DNA of 64,000 nucleotides from Pararhodobacter zhoushanensis (GCF_025949695.1 NZ_JAPDFL010000001.1:781001-845000), one strand, 5' to 3'. Shown: positions 35,101 through 44,230, numbered from the stretch's first letter. Program-made: numbers and translations. Notes: generated by a model from the sequence alone, not told the origin.

Positions 35101-35358
35101 CAGCCGGATCAGGATGCCTTTGGCCCCCTGCAAAGTGCTGTCGACATAGGTATCGACCGAGAGCGGATGCTTGAGCGCCGCCAGATTGGCCAGCCGCAGC
35201 GAGGGCAGGTTTCCACCCGCGCGCCGCCACCCCGCCGCGAAAGCGCCAAGGTCAGAGTCCGAGAACGACAGCACCACAAGATCACCGGGCGTCTGGCCCA
35301 GATCCTGCGGCGTGGCGCTTTCCTCCAGCCCGTGACTTTCGCGGAAGATGACGTGCAT
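32140..35358 (-). CDS. cobN: cobaltochelatase large subunit
   Basis: ATP-dependent cobalt insertion into hydrogenobyrinate diamide, acting with CobS and CobT (not in the window). 1072 residues of the CobN/magnesium chelatase H family, with HIGAHGTLEWLPGKSVALS near residue 530, YPFIVNDPGEAAQAKRR, and PRVD-like C-terminal segments. ATG 35358 (MHVIFRESHGLEE) is chosen; the frame extends upstream into cobW but without similarity. It lies eight bases after cobW and overlaps cobG by ATGA. Confidence 0.95.
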   Translation of the reverse strand: MHVIFRESHGLEESATPQDLGQTPGDLVVLSFSDSDLGAFAAGWRRAGGNLPSLRLANLAALKHPLSVDTYVDSTLQGAKGILIRLIGGVPYWSYGLQQVQALASRHGIALAVLPADGRPDPRLDEISTLPVSTLRRLQHLCDQGGAVAAQAALQQFALACGLYAPPVRGVRALPEVGGWTAQGLHCPAALSFGTRPRIVLTFYRAYLTAADTEPLEAIAQAFEAQGYDVIGLFAPSLKAPQARGWLARWVKALAPVAVINATAFSAQGEGGTPLEAAGVPVFQVALATNPRQGWESGERGLSPADLAMHVVLPEVDGRLFGSVVSFKDATDPDPDLQFARVQHRAEAPRIAALVARVTGWIALGQTAPHHRRPALVLSTYPGKGWQMAHAVGLDALESTRAILQDLSAQGYAIDAADPRALETARIEWSLFDYRLALAKLPQKLQQAIHLAWGDPDDDDSLVDGAFHFAALRAGNALIALQPERGIVTARDADYHDVARVPRHAYVAFYLWLKQQADALVHIGAHGTLEWLPGKSVALSDACWPEALTRGLPVIYPFIVNDPGEAAQAKRRIGAVTLGHVPPPMAVAEQGAGMAQLEALLDEFSNADGLDPARRDRLQASIRTEAQALGLEDELGLTRATSLAEAITRIDRFVCDVKESQFGEGLHIFGTGDHGASERAGLRAALSGRFVPPGPSGSPWRGRKDVLPTGRNLFTTDPRAVPTRAAYAQGVTLAEELVRRHLQDHGDYPRGLVVDLWGSATMRTAGEEFAMALHLLGVKPVWDEGSGRVNGVEILPIAELDRPRLDVTLRVSGLFRDVFPDLSALYGQAIRALAARDEAPDWNPYAGRDDLARVYGPAPGTYGLGMGDAPETYTDEARHAAGEAWLKASSHALDGSDSTGIAARVAQADAFVHLQDLPETDLLLAADYAAHEAGFAAAQAITGGSAALYHLDARDPANPRARSLTEEIARVVRARAANPVWVDGMMNHGFRGGAEIAATLDHLGAFAHLAAAVPPQLIDLYHEATLGREDVRAFLQAENPQALAAMEARFAALHAAGLWVTRRNSILAGLNP

Positions 35359-35365
35359 CGCGGTG

Positions 35366-36403
35366 TCAGACCCCCAGCGCGGCCTTGATGGCAGCGGCGT
35401 CGATGCGGTCATGTTCGGCGATGACCACCAGCTGCGTGACGCGCGGCTCACCGGCTTTCCACGGGCGGTCGAACTGGTGACGCACCCGCGCCCCCACCGC
35501 CTGCACCAGCGCGCGCATCGGCTTGCCAGCGACGGCAACGTAGCCTTTGACGCGCAGGATATCGAGATCGCGGGCCATCGCCTCGATCTTCACGGCCAGC
35601 GCGGGCAGATCGGCAATCTCGCCCATCTCGACCACAACCGTGTCGAAATCATCATGCTCGTGGTCGTCATGGCCATCGTGATGCGAGGGGCGGGCGGCCA
35701 GATCATCCTCGGCGGCGGCATTGAGGCCCAGAATGACGCGGGCATCGACGATGCCCTCGGTCACCTCGACCACCGGCAGCGGGCGCGGGGCCTCGGCGGC
35801 GATCACCGCGCGGGCTTTGGCGACGCCCTCGGGACCGGCCAGATCGGCCTTGGTCAGCAAGATGACATCGGCGCAGGAGATCTGATCCTCGAACACCTCG
35901 CTCAAGGGCGTTTCATGGTCGATGCTGTCGTCGGCGGCGCGCTGGGCCTCGACCGCGGCCAGATCGGGGGCGAAACGACCCGCGGCAACAGCCTCGGCAT
36001 CGGCCAGCGCGATCACGCCATCGACGGTGATGCGCGAGCGGATCGCGGGCCAGTCGAAGGCCTTGAGCAGGGGCTTGGGCAGAGCCAGACCCGAGGTTTC
36101 GATCAGGATGTGATCGGGCGGCGGGGTCATGGCCAGCAAGGCCTCGACCGTGGGCACGAAATCATCGGCGACGGTGCAGCAGATGCAGCCATTCGACAGC
36201 TCGACGATGTTCTCCGCCGGACAATCGGGGATCGCGCAGGATTTCAGGATCTCGCCATCAACGCCCAAAGTGCCGAACTCATTGACCACCACGGCCAGAC
36301 GCAGACCGCCCGCGTTGCGGATCAGATGCGAAATCAGCGTGGTCTTGCCTGACCCGAGAAAGCCGGTGATGACGGTGACGGGGGTTTTGTTCAGCGTGGA
36401 CAT
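35366..36403 (-). CDS. cobW: CobW family metallochaperone GTPase
   Basis: Predicted to bring Co2+ to the CobNST chelatase. 345 residues: P-loop GFLGSGKT (residues 14-21), the metal-binding GCICC, a second GTPase motif in LLTKADL, and a histidine/aspartate-rich stretch HHDGHDDHEHDD before the C-terminal domain. The start ATG directly follows the TGA of the DUF1636 gene with no gap. Confidence 0.95.
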   Translation of the reverse strand: MSTLNKTPVTVITGFLGSGKTTLISHLIRNAGGLRLAVVVNEFGTLGVDGEILKSCAIPDCPAENIVELSNGCICCTVADDFVPTVEALLAMTPPPDHILIETSGLALPKPLLKAFDWPAIRSRITVDGVIALADAEAVAAGRFAPDLAAVEAQRAADDSIDHETPLSEVFEDQISCADVILLTKADLAGPEGVAKARAVIAAEAPRPLPVVEVTEGIVDARVILGLNAAAEDDLAARPSHHDGHDDHEHDDFDTVVVEMGEIADLPALAVKIEAMARDLDILRVKGYVAVAGKPMRALVQAVGARVRHQFDRPWKAGEPRVTQLVVIAEHDRIDAAAIKAALGV

Positions 36404-36760
36404 TCAGGCCTCCAGAGGGGGAATTCGGGCAATGCAGTTCTTGCGGAAATGCTCGGGGCGTTCGCGCCAGGGCACCAGCCCATCGGCGCTGGCGTGGTAT
36501 TTGGCGGCACCCTCGGCGACGGTGTCGGCCTGCTCGGGCGCGAGATTGCCGTAGATATAGGTCCACCGACCGGGCGCGCGCAGGGCGACGGTGCAGCCGC
36601 GCGAGCAGTTGGACAGACACTCGGTCTGGCGCAGGGTGATGCCCTCGGGCAACTGACCCGCCAGGGCATCGGCCAGTTGCTGGCCGGGGCGGGGCGCATC
36701 GGGGTTCATCCCCTCACGCTTGCAGGTCACGCAGACCAAAAGTTCGACCGTCTCGGCCAT
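36404..36760 (-). CDS. DUF1636 family protein (ferredoxin-like metal-binding)
   Basis: 118 residues, ferredoxin-like: CVTCKREG at the N-terminus and CLSNCSRGCTVALRAPGRW in the middle. It is the first gene behind riboswitch 2 and abuts cobW. Two consecutive ATGs (36763, 36760) follow AAAGGAGC; the second has the better spacing. A paralog lies at 23382-23699. Possible roles are electron transfer to a cob enzyme or metal delivery, both unproven. Confidence 0.85.
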   Translation of the reverse strand: MAETVELLVCVTCKREGMNPDAPRPGQQLADALAGQLPEGITLRQTECLSNCSRGCTVALRAPGRWTYIYGNLAPEQADTVAEGAAKYHASADGLVPWRERPEHFRKNCIARIPPLEA

Positions 36761-36834
36761 CATGCTCCTTTGCGGGGTATGCGGGGGCGGCAGGCCGAAC
36801 CCGTCGCCAGAACACCCCGTCCGGCTGGTATCGT

Positions 36835-37015
36835 CACGGCTGGCAGGTCTCCCGGCTTGCGAAGTTCGGGGATCTGGCCCCCGGCGGCGGCCCGCCTTCC
36901 CGGCGCAAAGGCCAGTGGCATTGGGCAACCTCTTCGGTCACGGTCGCGGGGGCGGCTGCGCTTTGGGGTTGACCCCCGGACGCATTCCCTTTTCACCTGT
37001 CAGATGACAGGCACC
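36835..37015 (-). promoter_or_regulatory. cobalamin riboswitch 2 (controls DUF1636-cobW-cobN...)
   Basis: Minus strand: GGTGCC (37015-37010), AGGTGAAAAGGGAATGCG, GCCGCCCCCGCGACCGTGA, GCCACTGGCC, GGGAAGGCGG, and the B12 box AAGCCGGGAGACCTGCC near 36859-36843. The full core is present, about 75 bases ahead of the DUF1636 start. The plus-strand promoter of cobO must overlap this DNA. Confidence 0.93.
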
Positions 37016-37069
37016 AGCCCGCTGGACATGCGCTGCGGGGACAAACGAGTCAAGCAAGGAAGCGACCGG

Positions 37070-37690
37070 ATGAACAGCGAGGGCGACGGCGAGGCCGATA
37101 AACACAAGGCGAAGATGCAAAAGATCAAGGCGGCGCGCGACCGGATGAATGAAGACCGGCAGGGCGAGAAGGGCCTGATCATCGTCCATACGGGACCGGG
37201 CAAGGGGAAATCTTCGTCCGGGTTCGGCATGATCCTGCGCTCTATCGCGCATGGGATGCCCTGCGCGGTGGTGCAGTTCATCAAGGGCGCCTGGGATACC
37301 GGTGAGCGGCGGCTGCTGACCGAGCATTTCGGCGGGTTGTGCCAGTTTTATGCGATGGGCGAGGGCTTCACCTGGGAAACGCAGGACAAGGCCCGAGACA
37401 TCGCGGCGGCCCAGCGCGGGTGGGAGAAAGCGAAAGAGCTGATCCGCGACCCTTCGGTGCAGATGGTGCTGCTGGACGAGATCAACATCGCGCTGCGGTA
37501 TGAGTATCTGGATCTGGCCGAGGTTGTGGCGTTTCTGCGCGATGAGAAGCCCTTCATGACCCATGTGGTGCTGACCGGGCGCAACGCGAAACCCGAGTTG
37601 ATCGAGATCGCCGATCTGGTGACGGAAATGGCGGTGGTCAAACACCCGTTCCGCGCCGGGATCAAGGCGCAGGCGGGCGTTGAATTCTGA
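37070..37690 (+). CDS. cobO: cob(I)yrinic acid a,c-diamide adenosyltransferase
   Basis: Transfers the adenosyl group from ATP to the corrin cobalt. 206 residues of the CobA/CobO type: P-loop HTGPGKGKSSSGFGM near residue 45, VQFIKGAW, and the VLLDEINIALRY segment. ATG 37070 is nine bases after AAGGA. It is divergent from the riboswitch-2 operon and has no plus-strand riboswitch of its own. Confidence 0.95.
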   Translation: MNSEGDGEADKHKAKMQKIKAARDRMNEDRQGEKGLIIVHTGPGKGKSSSGFGMILRSIAHGMPCAVVQFIKGAWDTGERRLLTEHFGGLCQFYAMGEGFTWETQDKARDIAAAQRGWEKAKELIRDPSVQMVLLDEINIALRYEYLDLAEVVAFLRDEKPFMTHVVLTGRNAKPELIEIADLVTEMAVVKHPFRAGIKAQAGVEF

Positions 37691-37718
37691 AGTTTTTCGC
37701 CCTGTGGGCGACCGGGCA

Positions 37719-37868
37719 AGGGGGCGTCGCCCCCTCTTGGCCTGACGGCCAATTCACCCCCCAGGATATTTAGGGCATAAAGTTGCAGGGTTAACGGATC
37801 GTTAAGGCCCAACTTTATGCGTCAAATATCCACGGGGGTTTCCAAAGGGGAGCGTGCTCCCCCTTTGG
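37719..37868. terminator. bidirectional composite 3'-end region between cobO and DUF1643
   Basis: The convergent gene ends are separated by a hairpin AGGGGGCG/CGCCCCCT (37719-37735), a mirrored core element (37764-37831) and a hairpin CCAAAGGGG/CCCCTTTGG (37842-37868). Each gene is followed by hairpin, C-run and GGATATTT core in its own direction. Termination in both directions is the likely role (inference). Confidence 0.6.
37764..37831. repeat. mirrored GGATATTT element
   Basis: The left arm GGATATTTAGGGCATAAAG plus TTG and the right arm (read on the minus strand) GGATATTTGACGCATAAAG plus TTG match at 19 of 22 positions. The centre holds GTTAACGGATCGTTAA, itself palindromic. Confidence 0.88.
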
Positions 37869-37911
37869 CGAGGGGGTTCGGGGGCGAGCAGCCCCCCGGT
37901 CGCCCGGCGTG

Positions 37912-38415
37912 TCACCAGGGTTCCGGCTGGTGAGAATAGCTGATGTAGAGCGGATGCTTGGGATGCCCCGCAAGGCTGAGGCCGAGGTGCCAGAGCGGCT
38001 TGCCGGTCCCGCGCAGCAGCGCCTCCACCTGCGCGCCGCGCGCCAGATGGGCGCCGTGGGTGCCCCAGGCGCAGACGACTGTATCCGCCCAGGCGGCGCT
38101 TTCGGCGATGGCTGCGTCATTGCCCGGGCCGACCGGATCGTCCTGCGCCCGCATCACCTTCGGGTCCGTCGCGCGGTAGGCGAAGATGTTGCACACCCGG
38201 AACGCACCAAAGCCCAGCGCGCGCGCGCGGCGCTCGCAGCGCTCGACGGTGGGGTCATTCTGCACCTCGGTCGCGGTGGAAGGGTTGAGCATCACAAAGA
38301 GCACACGCCGCCCCTCTGGCGCCCAAGTCCGGGTCAGGGTGTAGCGGAATTTCTCGCAGGGCGAGTAGACGGCGGTTGAGGGCGCATCGCCCTTGGTATG
38401 CGTGCGGGTGATCAT
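37912..38415 (-). CDS. DUF1643 domain-containing protein
   Basis: 167 residues, soluble. The conserved block VLFVMLNPSTATEVQNDPTVERC and FRVCNIFAYRATDP identify DUF1643, a family without known activity that is scattered through bacteria and phages. The start ATG 38415 is the first of the frame. Convergent with cobO and divergent from tex; no functional partner is evident. Confidence 0.85.
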   Translation of the reverse strand: MITRTHTKGDAPSTAVYSPCEKFRYTLTRTWAPEGRRVLFVMLNPSTATEVQNDPTVERCERRARALGFGAFRVCNIFAYRATDPKVMRAQDDPVGPGNDAAIAESAAWADTVVCAWGTHGAHLARGAQVEALLRGTGKPLWHLGLSLAGHPKHPLYISYSHQPEPW

Positions 38416-38530
38416 GCGACGTTCATAGCGCAGCCCGGCGCCGGGCCGCCAGTCCCCGCTGAAAGGGGTTTCGGTTGCGCCGCCGCGCGGCTAAGTTCGC
38501 CGCCTGTTCCCCGATGAAAGGCCCGCCTCC

Positions 38531-40858
38531 GTGACCCTTCCCGCCGACTTGCGCATTCCCCGTCAGATCGCCACTGAGATTGGCGCCCGCCCCGAGCAGG
38601 TCTCGGCCGCCGTGGCGCTGCTGGATGAGGGCGCGACGGTGCCTTTCGTGGCGCGCTATCGCAAGGAGGCCACTGGCGGGCTGGACGACACGCAGCTGCG
38701 CAATCTGGCGGAACGGCTGTCCTATCTGCGCGAGATGGAGGCGCGGCGGGCGGTGATTTTTGAGTCGATCAGCACGCAGGGCAAGATGACCGACGCGCTG
38801 GCCAGGGCGATCACCGGGGCCGAAACGAAATCGGTGCTCGAAGACCTCTACCTGCCGTTCAAGCCCAAGCGCCGCACCAAGGCGATGATCGCGCGTGAGA
38901 ACGGGCTGGAGCCTTTGGCCGAGGCGATTCTTGCCGACCGCGTCGCTGACCCTGAGGTCTTGGCGGCGGGGTATCTGTCCGAGGCTGTGGCCGATCCCAA
39001 GGCCGCACTTGAGGGCGCGCGCGAGATCATTGCCGAGGGGCTGGTCGAGGATGCCGCGCTGAAAGCCCAGTTGCGGGCCTACATGGCGCAGGCGGCGTTT
39101 CTGTCGTCCGAGGTCTTGCCGGGCAAGGAAAACGAGGGCGCGAAGTTCTCGGATTATTTCGCGCACTCCGAGCTGCTCTCAGGCGTGCCCAGCCACCGCG
39201 CGCTGGCGATGTTCCGGGGGCGCAATGAGGGGTTCCTCGCGCTCGATCTGAAGGTCGAGCCGGAAGCCACGCCCGGCGAGTCGCGGGCCGAGCAGATGGT
39301 GAAAACCGCGCTCAACATCGGCCGGGCGGGCAAGGGTGACGTCTGGCTGGACAAGCTGGCCGGCTGGGTCTGGCGCATCAAGCTGAAGCTGTCCCTGACC
39401 ATCGACCTGATGACCGACCTGCGCGAAAAATCCGAAACCGAGGCAATCCGCGTCTTTGCGCGCAACCTCAAGGATTTGCTGCTGGCCGCTCCTGCCGGAG
39501 CCAAGGCCACGATGGGGCTGGATCCGGGCATCCGTACCGGGGTCAAGGTGGCCGTGGTCGACGCAACCGGCAAGGTACTGGACCATGCCACGGTCTATCC
39601 CTTCCAGCCGCGTCTGGATGTGCAGGGGACACTGGCCGTGCTGGGGGCGCTGATCCGCAAGCACAACGTCGGGCTGATCGCCATCGGCAACGGCACCGCC
39701 AGCCGCGAAACCGATGCGCTGGCGGCGGAACTGTTGACGAAACTGCCCAGCCCGCGCCCGGTCAAGGTGGTGGTGTCTGAGGCGGGGGCTTCGGTCTACT
39801 CCGCCTCTGAACTGGCGGCGCGCGAATTCCCCGATCTGGATGTGTCGATCCGTGGGGCCGTGTCGATTGCCCGCCGTTTGCAGGATCCGCTGGCCGAGTT
39901 GGTAAAGATCGAGCCCAAGGCGATCGGCGTCGGCCAGTATCAGCACGACGTGAACCAGTCGGCGCTGGGCAAGGCGCTGGATGGCGTGGTCGAAGATGCG
40001 GTGAACGCAGTCGGGGTTGAGCTGAACACGGCCTCGGCGCCGCTGCTGGCGCGCGTCTCAGGACTGGGGCCGGGGCTGGCCGAGGCTGTTGTGGCGCACC
40101 GGGACGCGAACGGGCCCTTTGCCAAGCGGCGCGATCTGCTCAAGGTGGCGCGGCTGGGGCCGAAGGCCTTCGAGCAGGCGGCGGGATTCCTGCGCATTCA
40201 GGGTGGGGCAGAGCCGCTCGATGCCTCGTCCGTGCACCCGGAAGCCTATGATTTGGCGCGCAGAATCGTCAAATCGGTGGGCAAGGATGTGGCCACGCTG
40301 ATGAAAGACCCTGCGCCGCTGCGGCGGCTTGAGCCGCGCGATTTTACCGATGAGAAATTCGGCCTGCCGACGGTCAAGGACATCCTGTCCGAGCTGGAAA
40401 AGCCCGGCCGTGACCCGCGCCCTGAGTTCAAGACGGCCACCTTCGCCGAGGGTGTCAACGAGATCCGCGATCTGAAACCGGGGATGCGGCTGGAGGGCAC
40501 GGTGACCAACGTCGCGGCCTTCGGTGCCTTCGTTGATGTGGGCGTGCATCAGGACGGGTTGGTGCATGTCAGCCAGCTGGCTGACCGCTTTGTCAAAGAC
40601 CCGCATGAGGTGGTCAAGGCGGGCGGCGTCGTCAGCGTGCGGGTGGTCGAGGTCGACGTGGCGCGCAAGCGCATCGGCCTGACCATGCGCAAGGACAACG
40701 CGGGGGCCGAGGACCGCCCCGCGCGCGACCAGCGCGGTGACCAGCGGGGCAAGGGCGGCGGGAAGCCGATCCATGGCGGCAGTGCCAGCCCGCCCAAGCG
40801 CGCGGACTCAACCGGAGCGTTTGGGGCCGCGCTGCTGGACGCGATGAAGAAGCGCTGA
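38531..40858 (+). CDS. tex: Tex family RNA-binding transcription accessory protein
   Basis: 775-residue nucleic-acid-binding protein with an N-terminal Tex helical region ([26 protein letters not shown]), a YqgF-like RNase H fold ([20 protein letters not shown] near residue 330), helix-hairpin-helix segments ([19 protein letters not shown]), and a C-terminal S1 domain (about 645-720). A basic, glycine-rich tail follows. The start is GTG 38531; a preceding ATG reaches a stop after six codons. Confidence 0.95.
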   Translation: MTLPADLRIPRQIATEIGARPEQVSAAVALLDEGATVPFVARYRKEATGGLDDTQLRNLAERLSYLREMEARRAVIFESISTQGKMTDALARAITGAETKSVLEDLYLPFKPKRRTKAMIARENGLEPLAEAILADRVADPEVLAAGYLSEAVADPKAALEGAREIIAEGLVEDAALKAQLRAYMAQAAFLSSEVLPGKENEGAKFSDYFAHSELLSGVPSHRALAMFRGRNEGFLALDLKVEPEATPGESRAEQMVKTALNIGRAGKGDVWLDKLAGWVWRIKLKLSLTIDLMTDLREKSETEAIRVFARNLKDLLLAAPAGAKATMGLDPGIRTGVKVAVVDATGKVLDHATVYPFQPRLDVQGTLAVLGALIRKHNVGLIAIGNGTASRETDALAAELLTKLPSPRPVKVVVSEAGASVYSASELAAREFPDLDVSIRGAVSIARRLQDPLAELVKIEPKAIGVGQYQHDVNQSALGKALDGVVEDAVNAVGVELNTASAPLLARVSGLGPGLAEAVVAHRDANGPFAKRRDLLKVARLGPKAFEQAAGFLRIQGGAEPLDASSVHPEAYDLARRIVKSVGKDVATLMKDPAPLRRLEPRDFTDEKFGLPTVKDILSELEKPGRDPRPEFKTATFAEGVNEIRDLKPGMRLEGTVTNVAAFGAFVDVGVHQDGLVHVSQLADRFVKDPHEVVKAGGVVSVRVVEVDVARKRIGLTMRKDNAGAEDRPARDQRGDQRGKGGGKPIHGGSASPPKRADSTGAFGAALLDAMKKR

Positions 40859-40966
40859 GTCGGCGCGGGAGTCTGGGCTGAATCGGCCACAGGTGAAAAT
40901 CGTTATAGATTCGTGACTTGCCCGAATCCCCGGCTTGGGTCTTGATCGGCCCATAGCTCGGGGGGC

Positions 40967-42322
40967 ATGAATTTATGGCGCAGTCTGCGGCCCAGAAACG
41001 AGATCTGGGGCTGGTGGTGGTTCGATTGGGCCAGCCAACCCTACAACACTTTGCTGATCACCTTCATCTTCGGCCCATATGTGGTTGGGATCGTCGGTGA
41101 CGGCTCTCGCGCGCAGGCCATCTGGGGCTATGGGATCGGCTTTGCCGGTATCCTGCTGGCCCTGCTGGCACCCCTGCTGGGGGCGATCGCGGACAAGAGC
41201 GGGCGCCGGATGGGGTTCATCTGGTTTTTCTCCATCCTCTATGTGATCGGGGCCTGGGGCGTGTGGTTTTCCGCGCCTGACAGCTTCAACATCTGGCAGG
41301 TGATGCTGTTCTTCTGCATCGGTCTGGTGGGCATGGAGTTCGCCACGATCTTCACCAACGCCATGCTGCCCGACCTCGCCCCGCGTGAGGAATTGGGCAA
41401 GGTGTCAGGCTCGGGCTGGGCGTGGGGTTATGTCGGCGGGCTGATCAGCCTGATCCTGATGCTGACGTTGCTGGCCGAGGGGGACACCGGCAAGACGCTG
41501 ATCGGCATCGACCCGCTTTTCGGTCTGGATGCCGCGGCGCGCGAGGGCACGCGCTCGGTCGGGCCGCTGACGGCGATCTGGTATATCGTGTTCATGATCC
41601 CGTTCTTTCTGTGGGTGCGTGAGCCCAAGAAACCCGGCGCGGTGAGCATTGGCGCGGCGATTTCTGGCGCTTGGCCGGAACTTAAGGCGACGTTGGCGAG
41701 TTTGCCCAAGAACCGCAGCCTGTTTGCCTTTTTGGGATCCTCGATGCTTTACCGTGACGCGCTCAACGGCGTTTACACCTTTGGCGGCATTTATGCCGCC
41801 GGTGTGCTCGGCTGGAGCGTGGTGAGCGTCGGCATCTTCGGCATTCTGGCCGCAACGACCGGTGCGGTGTTCGCGTGGCTGGGCGGCAAGGCGGACAGCC
41901 GTTGGGGTCCGAAACCGGTGATCCTGTTCAACGTGATCGTCCTGGCGGTGGTCGCGCTGGCGATTGTGTTTGTCTCGCGGACCTCGGTCTTTGGCGTCGC
42001 TGTCGGGCCTGAGTCGAACCTGCCGGATATCTCCTTCTACATCTTGGGCGCGATCATCGGCGCTGGCGGTGGTTCGCTGCAATCGGCCAGCCGCACGATG
42101 ATGGTGCGCCAAGGGGATGAAGAAAAGATGACCGAGGGTTTTGGCCTTTATGCCCTGTCGGGGAAAGCCACCGCCTTTCTGGCACCGCTGTCGATCGGCA
42201 TCGTCACCGACATCACGGGCAGCCAGCAATACGGCATCCTGCCGGTGGCGGCACTGTTCTGTATCGGGCTGATTTTGCTGCTGTTTGTTAATCCTGAAGG
42301 CTCGAAGAGGGTGTTGGCATGA
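40967..42322 (+). CDS. MFS transporter, UMF1 (Atg22-like) family
   Basis: Inner-membrane transporter, 451 residues with about twelve segments. The N-terminus IWGWWWFDWASQPYNTLLITFIFGPY is characteristic of the UMF1/Vacuole effluxer Atg22-like group, and SASRTMMVRQGDEEKMTEGFGLYALSGK lies in the C-terminal half. Substrate unknown. It overlaps the mepA start by four bases and may be co-transcribed with it, perhaps linking it to recovery of wall fragments (inference). Confidence 0.9.
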   Translation: MNLWRSLRPRNEIWGWWWFDWASQPYNTLLITFIFGPYVVGIVGDGSRAQAIWGYGIGFAGILLALLAPLLGAIADKSGRRMGFIWFFSILYVIGAWGVWFSAPDSFNIWQVMLFFCIGLVGMEFATIFTNAMLPDLAPREELGKVSGSGWAWGYVGGLISLILMLTLLAEGDTGKTLIGIDPLFGLDAAAREGTRSVGPLTAIWYIVFMIPFFLWVREPKKPGAVSIGAAISGAWPELKATLASLPKNRSLFAFLGSSMLYRDALNGVYTFGGIYAAGVLGWSVVSVGIFGILAATTGAVFAWLGGKADSRWGPKPVILFNVIVLAVVALAIVFVSRTSVFGVAVGPESNLPDISFYILGAIIGAGGGSLQSASRTMMVRQGDEEKMTEGFGLYALSGKATAFLAPLSIGIVTDITGSQQYGILPVAALFCIGLILLLFVNPEGSKRVLA

Positions 42323-43239
42323 AGAAACTGGGTCTGGTTCTGGGGGGTCTGGTTCTGGCGGCCTGTGCGAGCACGGCGGTTGTCGACTCAGCCCTCAGCC
42401 AGTCGCTGGCCAACCAGTTGTTCGGCGCAGCATCGCGCGGGACCAGTGAACCGGCCCAGACCTATGGATCCTATGCGCGCGGCTGTGCCGACGGGCTGGT
42501 GCAATTGCCGGAAACAGGGCCGACCTGGCAGGCGATGCGTCTGTCGCGCAATCGCAACTGGGGTCACCCCCAGATGATTGATTTCCTTGAGGGGCTGAGC
42601 CGTCAGGCCGTGCAGATCGGCTGGCGGGGGCTCTATGTCGGGGATATCAGCCAGCCGCGTGGCGGGCCGATGACCTCGGGCCATGCCAGCCACCAGATGG
42701 GGCTGGACGCCGATATCTGGATGCTGCCGCCCGAAAGCCTGACCCTGAGCCGGGGTGAGCGCGAAAACATCAGCTCGGTGTCCGTGCGGACCGAGGATCA
42801 GCGCGGGCTGACCAGCCACTGGACCCCGCGCCATGCTGCCCTGCTGCGCGCTGCGGCCAGCGATCCGCGTGTGGACCGGGTGTTCGTCGCGGCGGCGGTC
42901 AAGATCGAGATGTGCCGCACCGCCACGCCCGAGGATACGGCGTGGCTGCAACGTATTCGCCCCATCGCGGGGCATAATTATCATTTCCATGTCCGGCTGC
43001 GCTGCCCAGCCGGATCGCCGCACTGCGAGACGCAAAGCCCGACCGTGGCCGAGCTTTCAAACGGCGGCAATGGCTGTGATGACAGCCTGAGATGGTGGGT
43101 GACTGATTACCTGAACCCGCCGCGCACCACGGGTCGCCCCGCGCAACCAACGGAACCGGCACCGCCCCGGCGTCGCCATCCGCGCGAATTCATCATGGCC
43201 GACCTCCCACGCCAATGTTCGGAAGTTGTACAACGATGA
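42319..43239 (+). CDS. mepA: penicillin-insensitive murein endopeptidase
   Basis: Periplasmic LAS-type metallopeptidase cleaving D-Ala-mDAP crosslinks. 306 residues with a lipoprotein-like signal (MKKLGLVLGGLVLAAC, lipobox LAAC, so possibly lipid-anchored). Zinc ligands lie in SGHASHQMGLDADIW and GHNYHFHVRL. Conserved cysteines are present in the C-terminal half. ATGA overlaps at both ends couple it to the UMF1 transporter and the following esterase-like gene. Confidence 0.94.
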   Translation: MKKLGLVLGGLVLAACASTAVVDSALSQSLANQLFGAASRGTSEPAQTYGSYARGCADGLVQLPETGPTWQAMRLSRNRNWGHPQMIDFLEGLSRQAVQIGWRGLYVGDISQPRGGPMTSGHASHQMGLDADIWMLPPESLTLSRGERENISSVSVRTEDQRGLTSHWTPRHAALLRAAASDPRVDRVFVAAAVKIEMCRTATPEDTAWLQRIRPIAGHNYHFHVRLRCPAGSPHCETQSPTVAELSNGGNGCDDSLRWWVTDYLNPPRTTGRPAQPTEPAPPRRRHPREFIMADLPRQCSEVVQR

Positions 43240-44168
43240 ATGCTGCCAAATCATTAGTCGCTGCTCTCCTGGCGCTTGCCGCATTGCTGCCCGCTGCCGC
43301 AAGCGCCCAACCTGCCACCTATTTCGCCGGGGTCGTTCAACACCCGGCGACGAATATCCCGCCTGTTCAAGTCGTTGCGCGCTACACCCTGCCGCTGATG
43401 TCGGGGGGCATCAATGACTTTTCGGGGATCGCGACGCGGGACGGCGTGGAGATCTACCTGCTGTCCGACCACGGCTTTATCGCCACGGGCCGGTTGCAAC
43501 GCGGCTATGGCCAGCAGATCACCGGCTTTCAGCTGCGTCAGGTCGCCGTTCTGAACGACGACCAGAACCGCCCGCTGACCGGCTCGTTGCACGATTCCGA
43601 AGGGATCACCCTCGGGCCGGATGGCTCAATCTATGTGTCCTTCGAACAGCACAACCGCGTGCTGCGCTATCGCCGCCTTGGCGGTCCGGGCGAGGATCTG
43701 GGCGCACACCGCGACTTTTCGCGCCTGCGGGCCGGGCGCGGGCTGGAAGCGCTGGCGATTGCCGGTGACGGGGCGATCTATGCGATCCCCGAGCGTCCGG
43801 CGCGGGCGACCTATGGCTTTCCGTCCTACCGGCTGCGCGCCGGTGTCTGGGATGGGTCGTTCCGTCTGCCCGAGGATGGCGCATTCCTGCCGGTCGGCGC
43901 TGACTTTGGCCCTGATGGCCAGCTCTATGTCCTTGAGCGCGAGTATGCCGCGCGTGGCTTTCGCAGTCAGGTCCGTCGCTTCGCCATCCGGGGGCGCGCG
44001 ATCAGCGAGCCGCAGGTGGTGATGCGCTCGGAATATGGCCAGTTCGGCAATCTTGAAGGCTTGAGTGTCTTTCGCGACTGGAATGGTCGTACCCGCATGC
44101 TGATGGTCGCCGATGATGACCTGCATCCCGACCGCAGCGAACTGGTCGATCTGGTGCTGAACCGCTGA
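43236..44168 (+). CDS. esterase-like activity of phytase family protein
   Basis: Secreted 310-residue protein with signal peptide MNAAKSLVAALLALAALLPA cut after ASA. It has a phytase-like beta-propeller domain: FSGIATRDGVEIYLLSDHG, DSEGITLGPDGSIYVSFEQ, LEALAIAGDGAIYAIPE and a C-terminal NLEGLSVF. The family name is structural; substrate and activity are unproven. ATG 43236 overlaps the mepA stop. Confidence 0.85.
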   Translation: MNAAKSLVAALLALAALLPAAASAQPATYFAGVVQHPATNIPPVQVVARYTLPLMSGGINDFSGIATRDGVEIYLLSDHGFIATGRLQRGYGQQITGFQLRQVAVLNDDQNRPLTGSLHDSEGITLGPDGSIYVSFEQHNRVLRYRRLGGPGEDLGAHRDFSRLRAGRGLEALAIAGDGAIYAIPERPARATYGFPSYRLRAGVWDGSFRLPEDGAFLPVGADFGPDGQLYVLEREYAARGFRSQVRRFAIRGRAISEPQVVMRSEYGQFGNLEGLSVFRDWNGRTRMLMVADDDLHPDRSELVDLVLNR

Positions 44169-44230
44169 GGTGATTGCATCCGGGGCCGGGGGATCCTACC
44201 TGAAGAGGGTGTATCGCAAGAGGGCAACCC

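Noticed and set aside
32197-35388. 1063-codon plus-strand open frame opposite cobN
   Set aside because: Antisense to the complete CobN sequence, no domains, composition of a shadow frame.
36831-37015. Plus-strand riboswitch for cobO
   Set aside because: The conserved cobalamin core reads only on the minus strand; cobO has just 54 bases of leader beyond it.
37764-37831. CRISPR-like or phage attachment site interpretation of the repeated GGATATTT arms
   Set aside because: Only two inverted arms with a short centre, no spacers, no integrase or Cas gene, and similar cores behind unrelated genes.
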